From Hallella multisaccharivorax DSM 17128 (lineage in GTDB: Bacteria > Bacteroidota > Bacteroidia > Bacteroidales > Bacteroidaceae), in assembly GCF_000218235.1 (NCBI RefSeq), contig NZ_GL945017.1:1726376-1790375 (forward strand): a stretch of DNA of 64,000 nucleotides. The letters are read 5' to 3'. The position numbers and the translations under genes are program-made. Shown here piece after piece: positions 38,280 to 47,543 of this stretch (position 1 is the stretch's first letter; every line of letters begins with the position of its first letter). The notes below the pieces were generated by a model. The model did no database searches. It saw nothing but the letters and a program-made list of their open reading frames with translations, and was not told the origin of the DNA.

Positions 38280-41222
38280 ATGAGTACATTCCTACAAAAC
38301 GTAGCCAAGGATATCCTTACTAAGCATGGCGGTGAGAATCTCGCCGACATTGCCGTCATTTTCCCCAACAAGCGGGCCTCTCTCTTTCTGAACCAGGCGC
38401 TCTACGAAGAGGCAGGGCATGCGGTGTGGAGCCCATCCTATTTCACCATCAGCGACCTTTTCCGGAACCACTCCTCCCTTGCCGTGGCCGGCCAGATAGA
38501 CCTCGTTTTCAGACTCTATCAAGCCTATGTCCGGCTCACAGGAAGCGATGAGCCTCTCGATCATTTCTATTCCTGGGGACAACTCATGCTCTCCGACTTC
38601 GATGATCTCGACAAGAACCTCGTGGACGCCGATAAGCTCTTCATCAATCTCGAAGCATGGCAGGAAATGCGCGACTTCTCGTTTCTTTCTGATCAGCAAC
38701 GCAAAAGCTTGGAGGAATTCTTCGGTAAGGTAGAGACCGACACGGTGCTGCAACAACGCTTCAACGACATCTGGAAAAACCTTGGCCCACTCTATCACGC
38801 TTTCCGCAAGGACCTGAGAGACAACGGACTCGCCTACGAGGGCATGCTTTACCGTGATGTAGTGGAGCACCATGTCACCGACTTCCACTACAAGCACTAC
38901 ATCTTCATCGGCTTCAACCTGCTGCAAAAAGTGGAGCAACGGCTGTTCCTGCAACTGAAAGAAGTCGGAAAGGCCGAGTTTTACTGGGACTACGACAACT
39001 ATTTCATGTTGCAGGGCCATGAGGCGGGACGCTATATCCGACAGTATCTTGACCGTCTGCCCAATGAGTTGAATACGGAGAGAGCCTCTGCCGACATTGA
39101 CACCGACAAGCTGTACAACCGCTTGTCCGAGAAAAAAGACATCACTTACATCTCTGCACCGACGGAAGACATCCAGGCACGCTATGTGACCACCTGGTTG
39201 CGGGGCTTGGGCGACGTGGTGAAGACTGACCCAAGGTCGGTCGCCATCGTGCTGTGCGATGAGGGACTGCTGCAGAATGTCATTCATAGTCTGCCGGAGA
39301 CAGTAGGCGATGTGAACATCACCACAGGCTATCCGCTCTCTGCCACGCCTGCCGCCACACTGATCGGCGCCCTTCTGGCCCTACGCCTACAAGGCTTGTC
39401 AAAAGACGGCCGGACTTACCGCCTCGCCTATGTCAACCAGGTATTACGCCATCCTTACGCCAAGTTTATCTCTGAAGATGTCACCGTACTCTATGAGAAT
39501 CTCAACGCCAGCAAGACTTTCTTCCCCTCCACCCAGCAGCTGACCGTAAATCAGAGCGACGCGATCCGGCGGCTCTTCATCCACGAAGACGGCACCACAA
39601 AGCAAGGAAAGGCATTCACCATAAGCCTGCTGCAATGGCTTTCCGACATGCTCAAGCTCGCAGGTATTGGCTCACGCGAGGAGGAGGACCCGTTGACGCA
39701 TGAGTCCATCTTCCGGATGTACACCATTGTAAACCGGCTGCGTGAGGTCTTCGCACAATCAGAAGTAGACAGTACCCCCGTACTGCTGCAGCGGCTTCTC
39801 TCCCAACTCATCGACTCTACGTCGGTGCCGTTTCACGGTGAGCCTGCCCTCGGCATCCAGATCATGGGCGTTCTGGAAACCCGCAACCTTGATTTCGACC
39901 ATGTACTGCTACTCTCATGCAATGAGGGCAACATGCCCAAGGGCGTCAACGATGCCTCGTTCATTCCACACTCACTGCGAAAAGGCTACGAGATGACGAC
40001 TATAGAGAATAAAGTCGCCATCTATTCCTATTACTTTCACTCCCTCCTGCAGCGCGCCTCCGACATTACGCTAACCTATAACAACGCCACCGACGAAGGG
40101 CGGCAGGGTGAAATGAGCCGGTTCATGCTTCAGTTCATGGTGGAGAGCGGACAGAAACAGAACATCCGCAGGTTGACTATGCTGTCGGGGCAGAATGTGT
40201 CGCCCGTGTCGCGAGTGCCCATTGCCAAGACCGGAGCGGTGGCAAAGCGGCTCCGTAAGGTTACATCGCTCTCGCCATCGGCTATTAACCGCTACCTGAG
40301 ATGCCAGCTGATGTTCTACTACAACACGTTATGCGGACTGTATGAGCAGGAAGATGACGACGAGCAGGAGATAGACAGCAAGATCTTTGGCGACATTTTC
40401 CACCGCACGGCAGAGCTCATCTACAATGAGCTCTCCGGCGAAGGGCACAACAAAACCGTCACGGCTGAAGCCATCGATCAGCTTGTCAAGGAGAAGTACA
40501 AAATAGAGGCGTTTCTTGACCAGGCCTTCCGGGAGAAGCTGTTCAAGACGGACCGTGCCGACTTCCACCCGCGCTACAACGGCCTGCAACTGCTCAACCG
40601 TAACGTGCTGAAACTATATATCCAAAGGCTGTTGCGCCTGGACAAGGCCAACACGCCATTCGAAATCATCGCCTTGGAGGAAAGCTATTACGACGACCTG
40701 ACCTTTGAGGCCAATGGCGAGCAGCGCACCCTCACGCTTGGGGGGCAGGTAGACCGGCTTGACAAAACCGGACAGCGGCTCCGCGTGGTCGATTACAAGA
40801 CCGGTCAGCCGTTGGCTTTGGCGCCTCCCTCCATGGAAGAGGTTTTCAATCCCGACTATGTCGACTCAAAACACTCCATCTATTATCTTCAGACTTTTCT
40901 CTACTCCTCCATCATCCGCAACAGCCCACAGGCAAGAAAAACGGCCAATCCAAATGGGGAAGCTGTGGCACCGGCATTGCTCTTCATCCGTCAGGCAGGA
41001 AAAACAAGCTACAATCCCATTTTGAAAATAAAGGAAGACGGTCAGGAAGACGCACGCAGACCCGTCTATAAGGAAATAGACGACATTGCCTGCGTACACG
41101 ACAATTTCACACAGCACCTGAGGCAATTGCTCGGCGAGATTTTCGATGAGCAGCGTCCTTTCGTGCCTACAGAACATAAGGAGAGATGCAGCACATGTAT
41201 CTACAAAAACATATGCGGATAA
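38280..41222 (+). CDS. AddB-like PD-(D/E)XK nuclease family protein
   Basis: A 980-aa partner of the AddA-like helicase. The N-terminus has the AddB-type PNKRASLFLNQ segment in place of a Walker A. The C-terminal 280 residues hold a PD-(D/E)XK nuclease: IFGDIFHRTAELIYNEL, GGQVDRLD and VVDYKTGQP, and the end has a cysteine cluster CSTCIYKNIC that, with an upstream Cys (RCQLMFYY), resembles the AddB iron-sulfur staple. Together the pair should resect broken DNA ends. An AAGGAG lies 12 nt before the ATG. Confidence 0.87.
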   Translation: MSTFLQNVAKDILTKHGGENLADIAVIFPNKRASLFLNQALYEEAGHAVWSPSYFTISDLFRNHSSLAVAGQIDLVFRLYQAYVRLTGSDEPLDHFYSWGQLMLSDFDDLDKNLVDADKLFINLEAWQEMRDFSFLSDQQRKSLEEFFGKVETDTVLQQRFNDIWKNLGPLYHAFRKDLRDNGLAYEGMLYRDVVEHHVTDFHYKHYIFIGFNLLQKVEQRLFLQLKEVGKAEFYWDYDNYFMLQGHEAGRYIRQYLDRLPNELNTERASADIDTDKLYNRLSEKKDITYISAPTEDIQARYVTTWLRGLGDVVKTDPRSVAIVLCDEGLLQNVIHSLPETVGDVNITTGYPLSATPAATLIGALLALRLQGLSKDGRTYRLAYVNQVLRHPYAKFISEDVTVLYENLNASKTFFPSTQQLTVNQSDAIRRLFIHEDGTTKQGKAFTISLLQWLSDMLKLAGIGSREEEDPLTHESIFRMYTIVNRLREVFAQSEVDSTPVLLQRLLSQLIDSTSVPFHGEPALGIQIMGVLETRNLDFDHVLLLSCNEGNMPKGVNDASFIPHSLRKGYEMTTIENKVAIYSYYFHSLLQRASDITLTYNNATDEGRQGEMSRFMLQFMVESGQKQNIRRLTMLSGQNVSPVSRVPIAKTGAVAKRLRKVTSLSPSAINRYLRCQLMFYYNTLCGLYEQEDDDEQEIDSKIFGDIFHRTAELIYNELSGEGHNKTVTAEAIDQLVKEKYKIEAFLDQAFREKLFKTDRADFHPRYNGLQLLNRNVLKLYIQRLLRLDKANTPFEIIALEESYYDDLTFEANGEQRTLTLGGQVDRLDKTGQRLRVVDYKTGQPLALAPPSMEEVFNPDYVDSKHSIYYLQTFLYSSIIRNSPQARKTANPNGEAVAPALLFIRQAGKTSYNPILKIKEDGQEDARRPVYKEIDDIACVHDNFTQHLRQLLGEIFDEQRPFVPTEHKERCSTCIYKNICG

Positions 41223-41238
41223 ATGAAGGCCAACAACT

Positions 41239-41826
41239 ATGAAAGAAATCCCCACCGGAGACAACAGCAAGAAGACCATCAGACAGCAACAGCGCGATGG
41301 AGAATGGTATGAAGCCATTGCTGACGAGGAGCTTGTCCGTGAGCTTCACCAGTGCCAGCAACTATGTTTCGACTTCAACCAAATGGCACCGTCAAGACAA
41401 GAAGAGCGCATGGAACTTGTGAAAAGGATTTTCGGGAAGACAGGTTCTCATCTGAACGTGCATGCGCCCCTGCATTGTGACTTTGGCTACAATATAGAGG
41501 TAGGCGACTACTTCTTTGCCAATTTCAACCTGACGATTCTTGACGAGAACCTCGTCACCTTTGGTGATCACGTCTTCGTTGGCCCCAATTGCTCATTCTA
41601 CACGCCCTTACACCCGCTGGACATAGAGAAAAGAAATCAAGACATACAGTCGGCATTGCCCATTCACATTGGCGACAACGTGTGGTTTGGCGGCAATGTG
41701 ATCGTCCTGCCAGGGGTGAGCATCGGAAGCGGCACCACCATTGGAGCCGGATCGGTTGTCACGCATGACATCCCCGGCAATGTGTTGGCTGCAGGCAATC
41801 CCTGCAACGTCATCAGGCCACTCTAA
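41239..41826 (+). CDS. Sugar O-acetyltransferase (maltose/galactoside acetyltransferase type)
   Basis: Left-handed beta-helix acetyltransferase of 195 aa using acetyl-CoA. The N-terminal MAT/GAT helix segment (DGEWYEAIADEELVRELHQC) is followed by hexapeptide repeats through GDNVWFGGNVIVLPGVSIGSGTTIGAGSVVTHDI; the catalytic His lies in YTPLHPLD. The substrate is not evident. It is the last gene of the run with the AddAB-like pair, 16 nt downstream, without obvious functional link to it. Confidence 0.9.
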   Translation: MKEIPTGDNSKKTIRQQQRDGEWYEAIADEELVRELHQCQQLCFDFNQMAPSRQEERMELVKRIFGKTGSHLNVHAPLHCDFGYNIEVGDYFFANFNLTILDENLVTFGDHVFVGPNCSFYTPLHPLDIEKRNQDIQSALPIHIGDNVWFGGNVIVLPGVSIGSGTTIGAGSVVTHDIPGNVLAAGNPCNVIRPL

Positions 41827-41841
41827 TAAAACGGCTTTCCC

Positions 41842-41922
41842 ATTACAGTGTAAAGGCAATGCGATTACGGCGTAAACGCATTGCCTTTACACTGTAGAGA
41901 CAATGCCTTTACGGTGTAAAGG
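41842..41922. repeat. 22-bp intergenic array, family 1 (second locus)
   Basis: Same family as 17755-17858: successive 22-bp units in alternating orientation with the shared core GGCAATGCGATTACGG / CGTAAACGCATTGCC. It contains a perfect inverted repeat with 20-bp arms (41844-41863 and 41877-41896) and a 13-nt loop. It lies between converging genes (acetyltransferase ends 41826, ppdK ends 42009), so it may end transcription or act as a structural element. Confidence 0.85.
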
Positions 41923-41958
41923 GAAAACGTGTGTGACGTTACCCGCAATAAGACAGCA

Positions 41959-41989
41959 TAAAAATGGCGACCCGAAAAGCCGCCATTTT
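41959..41989 (-). terminator. Terminator of ppdK
   Basis: Minus strand: AAAATGGCG, an 11-nt loop, CGCCATTTTTATG: a perfect 9-bp stem followed by T residues, 20 nt beyond the ppdK stop. The stem can also work on the plus strand. Confidence 0.75.
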
Positions 41990-42008
41990 CTGATTGTTAT
42001 ACAAAGAC

Positions 42009-44729
42009 TTACTCTTCCACAGCAGCCTGTGCCGCAGCCAAACGGGCGATAGGCACACGGAAGGGAGAGCAGCTCACATAGTCAAGACCTGTACGATGGC
42101 AGAACTTCACCGATGAGGGTTCACCGCCATGCTCGCCACAGATGCCGCACTTGAGCATCGGATTGGTGGAGCGCCCCTTCTTGACACCCATATCCACCAA
42201 CTGGCCAACGCCTGTCTGGTCAAGCACCTGGAACGGATCCACCTCCAGAATCTTGTTGTCAAGATAAGTGGGAAGGAAGCGGGCCGCATCATCGCGGCTG
42301 TAGCCGAAGGTCATCTGCGTGAGGTCATTGGTACCAAACGAGAAGTAGTCGGCATGCTTGGCAATCCGGTCAGCGGTAAGAGCGGCACGCGGAATCTCGA
42401 TCATCGTACCGAGCTTGAAGTCGATGCTCATGCCCTTCTCGTCGAAGAGCTCCTTGGCGGCTGCCTTGATGACAGCCTGCTGCGACTTGAGTTCCTTGTC
42501 AGTACCCACGAGCGGCACCATGATCTCCGGTCGGGGATCAAGGCCTTCCTTCTTCAGGCGCAAGGCCGCACCGAGAATAGCCTTGGTCTGCATGGCCGTG
42601 ATCTCCGGATAAGTGATGCCGAGACGGCAACCGCGAAGGCCGAGCATCGGGTTGACCTCGGCAAGGGAAGCTACACGCTTCTGAATGAAATCGAGGCTCT
42701 TGCCCATTTCCTGAGCCATTGCCTCCTGACCCTTAAGATCGTGGGGAACAAACTCATGAAGAGGCGGATCGAGCAGACGGATATTGACCGGCATACCATC
42801 CATGCATTTCAAGATGCCGTAGAAGTCCTTCTCCTGCAGTGGCAAGAGCTTGGCCAGAGCCACCTCACGGCCCTTCCTGTCCTCAGCAAGAATCATCTCA
42901 CGCATCGCCTTAATCTTATCGTTTTCGAAGAACATATGCTCCGTACGGCAGAGACCGATACCGATGGCGCCGAAATTCTTAGCCACTTCAGCGTCGTGCG
43001 GCGTATCAGCATTGGTGCGTACCACCATGCGAGTGTATTTGTCGCAAAGCTTCATGAGCTCAGCAAAGTCACCGGAAACAGTGGCGGGCCTCGTTGTCAC
43101 CTGATCATTGTAAACCTCACCGGTAGTACCATTGAGAGAGATATAGTCGCCCTCGTGAAGCACCACGCCGTCAATCTCCACAGTACGGGTCTTATAATCC
43201 ACCATAATAGCGCCTGCACCCGATACACAGCACTTGCCCATGCCACGCGCCACGACAGCAGCGTGCGAGGTCATGCCGCCACGGGCCGTGAGAATACCCT
43301 CAGCCGCAGACATACCTGCCAAATCCTCAGGCGACGTCTCAAGGCGAACCATGACAACCTTATGGCCTGCATCGTGCCACTTGGCAGCGTCATCGGCGAA
43401 GAATACAATCTGTCCGCAGGCTGCGCCCGGCGATGCAGGCAGACCACGTGTCAACACCTTCGCGTTTGCCAAAGCCTCCTTATCGAAGACGGGATGCAGC
43501 AGCTCGTCAAGTTTATTGGGCTCACAACGCTCGATGGCTGTTTTCTCATCAATCTCACCCTCATGCAGCAAGTCAATGGCAATCTTCACCATGGCTGTTC
43601 CGGTACGCTTGCCGTTACGGGTCTGGAGGAACCAGAGCTTACCTTCCTGCACCGTGAACTCCATGTCCTGCATGTCGTGGTAGTGCTTTTCCAGTTTGTC
43701 CTGCAGAGCGTCAAGCTGCTTATAGATATCGGGCATGGCTTCTTCCATCGACGGGAACTTGGCAGCGCGGATCTCCTCGGAGATGCCCTGTTGCCTGGCC
43801 CAGCGCAGAGAGCCTTCCTTCGTAATCTGCTGTGGGGTACGGATACCTGCCACGACGTCCTCACCTTGCGCATTGACAAGATACTCACCATTGAAGCGGT
43901 TTTCTCCGGTAGCGGCATCACGGCTGAAGCACACGCCCGTGGCCGACGTGTCACCCATGTTACCGAAAACCATCGCCATGACGGTCACAGCGGTACCCCA
44001 CTCCTGCGGTATGCCCTCCATTTTACGGTAAAGGATGGCGCGCTCGTTCATCCAGGAGTCGAACACAGCGCAGATGGCGCCCCACAGCTGATCAATAGGA
44101 TTCTCAGGAAACACCTCACCCGTGCGCTCTTTGATGGCAGCCTTGAAGAGCGCAACCAATTTCTTGAGCTCATCAACATTCATCTCGTTGTCAAGAACGA
44201 TGCCACGCTTGGCTTTTACCTGCTCAATGATGGCCTCAAAGGGGTCAATGTCATCCTTGTTGACAGGCTTCATGCCCAGCACGACATCACCATACATCTG
44301 CACGAAGCGACGATAGCTGTCATAAGCAAAGCGCTCGTTGTCGGTCTTCCTGGCCAAACCAACGACCACCTCGTCGTTAAGGCCCAGATTCAGGATGGTG
44401 TCCATCATGCCGGGCATAGAGGCGCGCGCCCCTGAGCGCACACTGACAAGCAGCGGATTCTTGGCATCACCAAAACGGAGCCCCATCAAGTTCTCGATGT
44501 GACGCACGCTCTTCTCTACGTCATCCTTTAAAAGAGACACAACGTCAGCCTTGCCTTTCTCAAAGTATTCGTTGCACACTTCCGTCGTGATGGTGAAACC
44601 AGGAGGCACCGGCACGCCAATAAGATTCATTTCCGCAAGATTCGCGCCTTTGCCACCAAGCAAATTGCGCATGTCGGCACGGCCCTCGGCCTTGCCGTTA
44701 CCAAAGGTGTATACCCTCTTTTCTTCCAT
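42009..44729 (-). CDS. ppdK: Pyruvate, phosphate dikinase
   Basis: Interconverts pyruvate, ATP and phosphate with phosphoenolpyruvate, AMP and pyrophosphate; in anaerobic Bacteroidota it works in PPi-linked glycolysis or gluconeogenesis. The 906-aa protein has the ATP-grasp domain (LLGGKGANLAEM, SVRSGARASMPGMMDT), the swivelling phosphohistidine domain (GGMTSHAAVVARGMGK) and the PEP-binding barrel ending in the CGICGEHGG catalytic cysteine region. All three motifs are intact. It is monocistronic with a consensus promoter and its own terminator. Confidence 0.97.
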   Translation of the reverse strand: MEEKRVYTFGNGKAEGRADMRNLLGGKGANLAEMNLIGVPVPPGFTITTEVCNEYFEKGKADVVSLLKDDVEKSVRHIENLMGLRFGDAKNPLLVSVRSGARASMPGMMDTILNLGLNDEVVVGLARKTDNERFAYDSYRRFVQMYGDVVLGMKPVNKDDIDPFEAIIEQVKAKRGIVLDNEMNVDELKKLVALFKAAIKERTGEVFPENPIDQLWGAICAVFDSWMNERAILYRKMEGIPQEWGTAVTVMAMVFGNMGDTSATGVCFSRDAATGENRFNGEYLVNAQGEDVVAGIRTPQQITKEGSLRWARQQGISEEIRAAKFPSMEEAMPDIYKQLDALQDKLEKHYHDMQDMEFTVQEGKLWFLQTRNGKRTGTAMVKIAIDLLHEGEIDEKTAIERCEPNKLDELLHPVFDKEALANAKVLTRGLPASPGAACGQIVFFADDAAKWHDAGHKVVMVRLETSPEDLAGMSAAEGILTARGGMTSHAAVVARGMGKCCVSGAGAIMVDYKTRTVEIDGVVLHEGDYISLNGTTGEVYNDQVTTRPATVSGDFAELMKLCDKYTRMVVRTNADTPHDAEVAKNFGAIGIGLCRTEHMFFENDKIKAMREMILAEDRKGREVALAKLLPLQEKDFYGILKCMDGMPVNIRLLDPPLHEFVPHDLKGQEAMAQEMGKSLDFIQKRVASLAEVNPMLGLRGCRLGITYPEITAMQTKAILGAALRLKKEGLDPRPEIMVPLVGTDKELKSQQAVIKAAAKELFDEKGMSIDFKLGTMIEIPRAALTADRIAKHADYFSFGTNDLTQMTFGYSRDDAARFLPTYLDNKILEVDPFQVLDQTGVGQLVDMGVKKGRSTNPMLKCGICGEHGGEPSSVKFCHRTGLDYVSCSPFRVPIARLAAAQAAVEE

Positions 44730-44789
44730 TATAGTAAGATATTATTATAAATTGTGTCAGTATATGGTTATTTTGCAATGTTGACTTTG

Positions 44790-44821
44790 CAAAGATAGTG
44801 TATAAGTTTCATTACTGCAAA
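44790..44821 (-). promoter_or_regulatory. Promoter of ppdK
   Basis: Minus strand: TTTG (44818-44821), 20-nt spacer, TATCTTTG (44790-44797). The leader to the ppdK start is about 55 nt. Confidence 0.85.
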
Positions 44822-44889
44822 GGAAATGGGAAAAAGATACTGCAACACCCCACATTTTTTTCAGTTAGCGCAAACAAAAAGCCAAAAGG

Positions 44890-44921
44890 TTTGCCTATAA
44901 CGCGCTTTTCAAGTAATTTTG
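44890..44921 (+). promoter_or_regulatory. Promoter of rlmD
   Basis: TTTG (44890-44893), 20-nt spacer, TAATTTTG (44914-44921), 22 nt before the start codon. Confidence 0.85.
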
Positions 44922-44943
44922 CAACATAAAAAGATATGTCATT

Positions 44944-46389
44944 ATGAGCAGAAACCACAAAGCCAATCCTATCCTTGAGAATGTCACCATAGAGGCTGTA
45001 GCTGCAGAAGGCAAATGCCTTTTCCACCACGACGACTATGTCGTCTTCGTGCCGTTTTGTGTACCGGACGATATTGCAGACGTAGAGATCATCTGCAAGA
45101 AACACAAATATGCAGAAGGCCGCATAGCCCGATTTATCCGGAAAAGTGATGTGCGTGCGGAGCCTTTCTGTCAGCATTTCGGTATCTGTGGAGGCTGTAA
45201 ATGGCAGAATCTGCCCTATGAGGAACAACTGAAAGCAAAACAGCAACAGGTAACCGACCAACTGACACGAATCGGCAAAGTGGAGCTGCCACCTGTAAAC
45301 TCAATCCTCGGATCAGCGAAGACAACGGAGTACCGCAACAAACTGGAGTTTGGCTGTTGCGACCGCAGGTGGTTCACCAAGGAAGAACTGGAGGATGAGA
45401 ACCTGAACCTTGCCGATGGCAACCATTCTGCCATAGGCTTTCATATCACCGGTGCGTTTGACAAGATCTATCCCATTGAGAAATGCTGGCTGATGGACGA
45501 CTTGCACAATCAAGTGCGCAACGAGATAGAACGCTACGCCAAAGAAATCGGCATGACCTTTTACGATGTCCGGGGACAGCATGGACTCCTGAGAAATCTG
45601 ATGTTTCGCGACTCCAATACCGGCGAATGGATGCTGCTTATACAATTCCATTATGACAATACAGGCGATGAGAAACTTGCCCGACAGCTCATGCAGCACA
45701 TCGGAGACAAATTCCCGCAACTGACATCTATTATATATGTCAACAACCAAAAAGGCAACGACACCATTGGCGATCTTTCCCTGACGACGTTCAAAGGTAC
45801 CGACTTCATCTATGAGATGATGGGCGACCTGAAGTTCAAAGTAGGGCCTAAGAGTTTCTATCAGACAAACACAGAGCAGGCTCACAGGTTGTACGATATT
45901 GCGAAAAGCTTTGCCTTCAAAGACTTGTCGCACGATGAGAGGCCGCTCATCTATGACCTTTACACCGGCACGGGTACCATTGCCAACTATGTGGCCCGAT
46001 CGGCAAGTAAGGTCATAGGTATAGAGTATGTGCCTGAAGCCATTGAGGATGCGAAAATAAACAGTGAGATCAATGGCATAGAGAACACGAAGTTCTTTGC
46101 AGGTGACATGCGGAAAATATTAACCGGCGACTTCATCGCACAGCATGGACAGCCCGACATTATTATCACCGATCCACCACGGGCCGGCATGCATCCCGAC
46201 GTTGTGAATGTCATCATAAATGCAAAACCCAGGCGCATCGTCTATGTCAGTTGCAATCCCGCAACACAAGCCCGCGACTTGCAATTGCTCAACACAACGT
46301 ATAGGATTGCGGAAGTTCAACCCGTCGACATGTTTCCCCATACCCCTCACGTGGAAAATGTCGTATTATTGGAAAGACGTCAAAGATAG
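44944..46389 (+). CDS. rlmD: 23S rRNA (uracil-C5)-methyltransferase, RlmD/RumA family
   Basis: SAM-dependent m5U methyltransferase acting on 23S rRNA (U1939 in the E. coli enzyme). The 481-aa protein has an N-terminal TRAM-like domain (about 10-65), an iron-sulfur cysteine set (Cys76, Cys82, Cys85 in FCQHFGICGGCKW), the SAM motif DLYTGTGTIANYVA, motif IITDPPRAGMHP and the catalytic cysteine in VYVSCNPATQARD. The specific target cannot be separated from related RlmC/RlmCD activity by sequence alone. Confidence 0.93.
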   Translation: MSRNHKANPILENVTIEAVAAEGKCLFHHDDYVVFVPFCVPDDIADVEIICKKHKYAEGRIARFIRKSDVRAEPFCQHFGICGGCKWQNLPYEEQLKAKQQQVTDQLTRIGKVELPPVNSILGSAKTTEYRNKLEFGCCDRRWFTKEELEDENLNLADGNHSAIGFHITGAFDKIYPIEKCWLMDDLHNQVRNEIERYAKEIGMTFYDVRGQHGLLRNLMFRDSNTGEWMLLIQFHYDNTGDEKLARQLMQHIGDKFPQLTSIIYVNNQKGNDTIGDLSLTTFKGTDFIYEMMGDLKFKVGPKSFYQTNTEQAHRLYDIAKSFAFKDLSHDERPLIYDLYTGTGTIANYVARSASKVIGIEYVPEAIEDAKINSEINGIENTKFFAGDMRKILTGDFIAQHGQPDIIITDPPRAGMHPDVVNVIINAKPRRIVYVSCNPATQARDLQLLNTTYRIAEVQPVDMFPHTPHVENVVLLERRQR

Positions 46390-46454
46390 TTCTAAATATT
46401 GTTTTAAAATTATTAAATAGCAATAAATAAGCGACAACTTTGAGGTGTTTTTAC

Positions 46455-46462
46455 TAACTTTG
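46455..46462 (+). promoter_or_regulatory. -7 element for rpoD
   Basis: TAACTTTG, 112 nt before the rpoD start. The -33 half is not clear. The roughly 105-nt leader has short inverted repeats (GGGC/GCCC and GAAGA/TCTTC). Confidence 0.5.
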
Positions 46463-46574
46463 CAGCCTAATTGGGCTTATTATGCCCTTACGAAGAAAAG
46501 ATATAAGTCTTCATAGGTATTACGGGCACGCCGAAATGTAAGGAGTACCCTATTTAAAGTAAGGTAAAACAAAC

Positions 46575-47447
46575 ATGCGTCAGTTAAAGATTCAGAAGAG
46601 CATCACCAATCGTTCCAGTGAGGCATTGGACAAGTATCTCGTAGAGATAGGCCGAGTACCAATGATCAGTGTGGACGAAGAGATTGAATTGGCACAGAAG
46701 ATCCGCAAGGGTGGCCGCGAGGGAGAGCGCGCCAAGGAGAAGCTGGTAAAAGCCAACTTGAGATTTGTGGTGTCTGTGGCAAAGCAGTATCAGCATCAAG
46801 GCCTCGGCCTCACCGACCTCATCGATGAAGGTAATATTGGCCTCGTCAAGGCAGCCGAGAAGTTTGATGAGACGCGTGGCTTTAAATTCATATCTTATGC
46901 TGTGTGGTGGATTCGCCAAAGCATTCTGCAGGCCATTGCGGAGCAGAGCCGTATTGTGCGCTTACCGCTCAACCAGGTCGGAGCTCTGTCAAAGATCAAC
47001 TCTGAGATCTCAAAGTTTGAGCAGAGAAACCAGCGTCGGCCTTCCGTTCAGGAGCTCTCTTCACTGACAAATATAGACGAGACAAAGATCGATCAGACCA
47101 TCAAGGCCGACAATCATCACATGAGTATCGACGCACCTTTCCAAGATGATGATGACAACTCGATGGCTGACGTGCTCGCGTCAGGCGAAGACAGCCGTGC
47201 CGACAAGCAGGTTGATTATGAAAGTATGGCTAAGGAGCTCGACACAGTGCTGCGGAAAGTGCTGAAAGACCGTGAGATTATCATCGTGACGGAGTGCTTC
47301 GGCATAGGCCGGCCTGAGAAAGGATTGGAGGAAATCGGCGATCAGCTTGGTCTGACACGTGAGCGCGTCAGGCAGATTAGAGAGAAAAGCATCGTAAAGT
47401 TGCGTGAGAGTGGCTACGCGAAATTGCTCATCAAATACCTTGGATAA
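46575..47447 (+). CDS. rpoD: Primary RNA polymerase sigma factor (RpoD/SigA)
   Basis: The housekeeping sigma factor, 290 aa, in the short form typical of Bacteroidota (no long region 1.1 or non-conserved region). Region 1.2 (ALDKYLVEIGRVPMI), region 2 (LRFVVSVAKQYQHQGLGLTDLIDEGNIGL, then FISYAVWWIRQSI), region 3 and region 4 (GLTRERVRQIREKSIVKLR) follow in order. This sigma is expected to read the TTTG/TAnnTTTG promoters seen in the window. A strong terminator follows. Confidence 0.97.
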   Translation: MRQLKIQKSITNRSSEALDKYLVEIGRVPMISVDEEIELAQKIRKGGREGERAKEKLVKANLRFVVSVAKQYQHQGLGLTDLIDEGNIGLVKAAEKFDETRGFKFISYAVWWIRQSILQAIAEQSRIVRLPLNQVGALSKINSEISKFEQRNQRRPSVQELSSLTNIDETKIDQTIKADNHHMSIDAPFQDDDDNSMADVLASGEDSRADKQVDYESMAKELDTVLRKVLKDREIIIVTECFGIGRPEKGLEEIGDQLGLTRERVRQIREKSIVKLRESGYAKLLIKYLG

Positions 47448-47473
47448 CCACCAAAAAATCCTCACTCAAATAG

Positions 47474-47512
47474 AAAAATCCCGTCATTATTGCCATATTG
47501 ACGGGATTTTTT
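47474..47512 (+). terminator. rho-independent terminator after rpoD
   Basis: AAAAATCCCGTCA, 12-nt loop, TGACGGGATTTTTT: perfect stem with U tract, 27 nt after the rpoD stop. The A-rich 5' side would also let it work on the minus strand. Confidence 0.9.
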
Positions 47513-47514
47513 CG

Positions 47515-47522
47515 TAAGTTTG
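47515..47522 (+). promoter_or_regulatory. Possible -7 element for the glycosyltransferase pair
   Basis: TAAGTTTG directly after the rpoD terminator, 22 nt before the glycosyltransferase start. No -33 match at the usual spacing. Confidence 0.45.
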
Positions 47523-47543
47523 CACTGATAATCAGATATCCAA

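Noticed and set aside
38292-39287. A 331-codon open frame opposite the AddB-like gene
   Set aside because: Antisense shadow of a confident coding region; no independent promoter, motif or start context.
42129-44435. A 768-codon open frame on the plus strand opposite ppdK
   Set aside because: It lies wholly inside the ppdK gene, whose motifs and length are complete. Its translation has no recognisable domain and its composition (rich in His, Leu, Arg) is what the antisense of a GC-biased gene gives.
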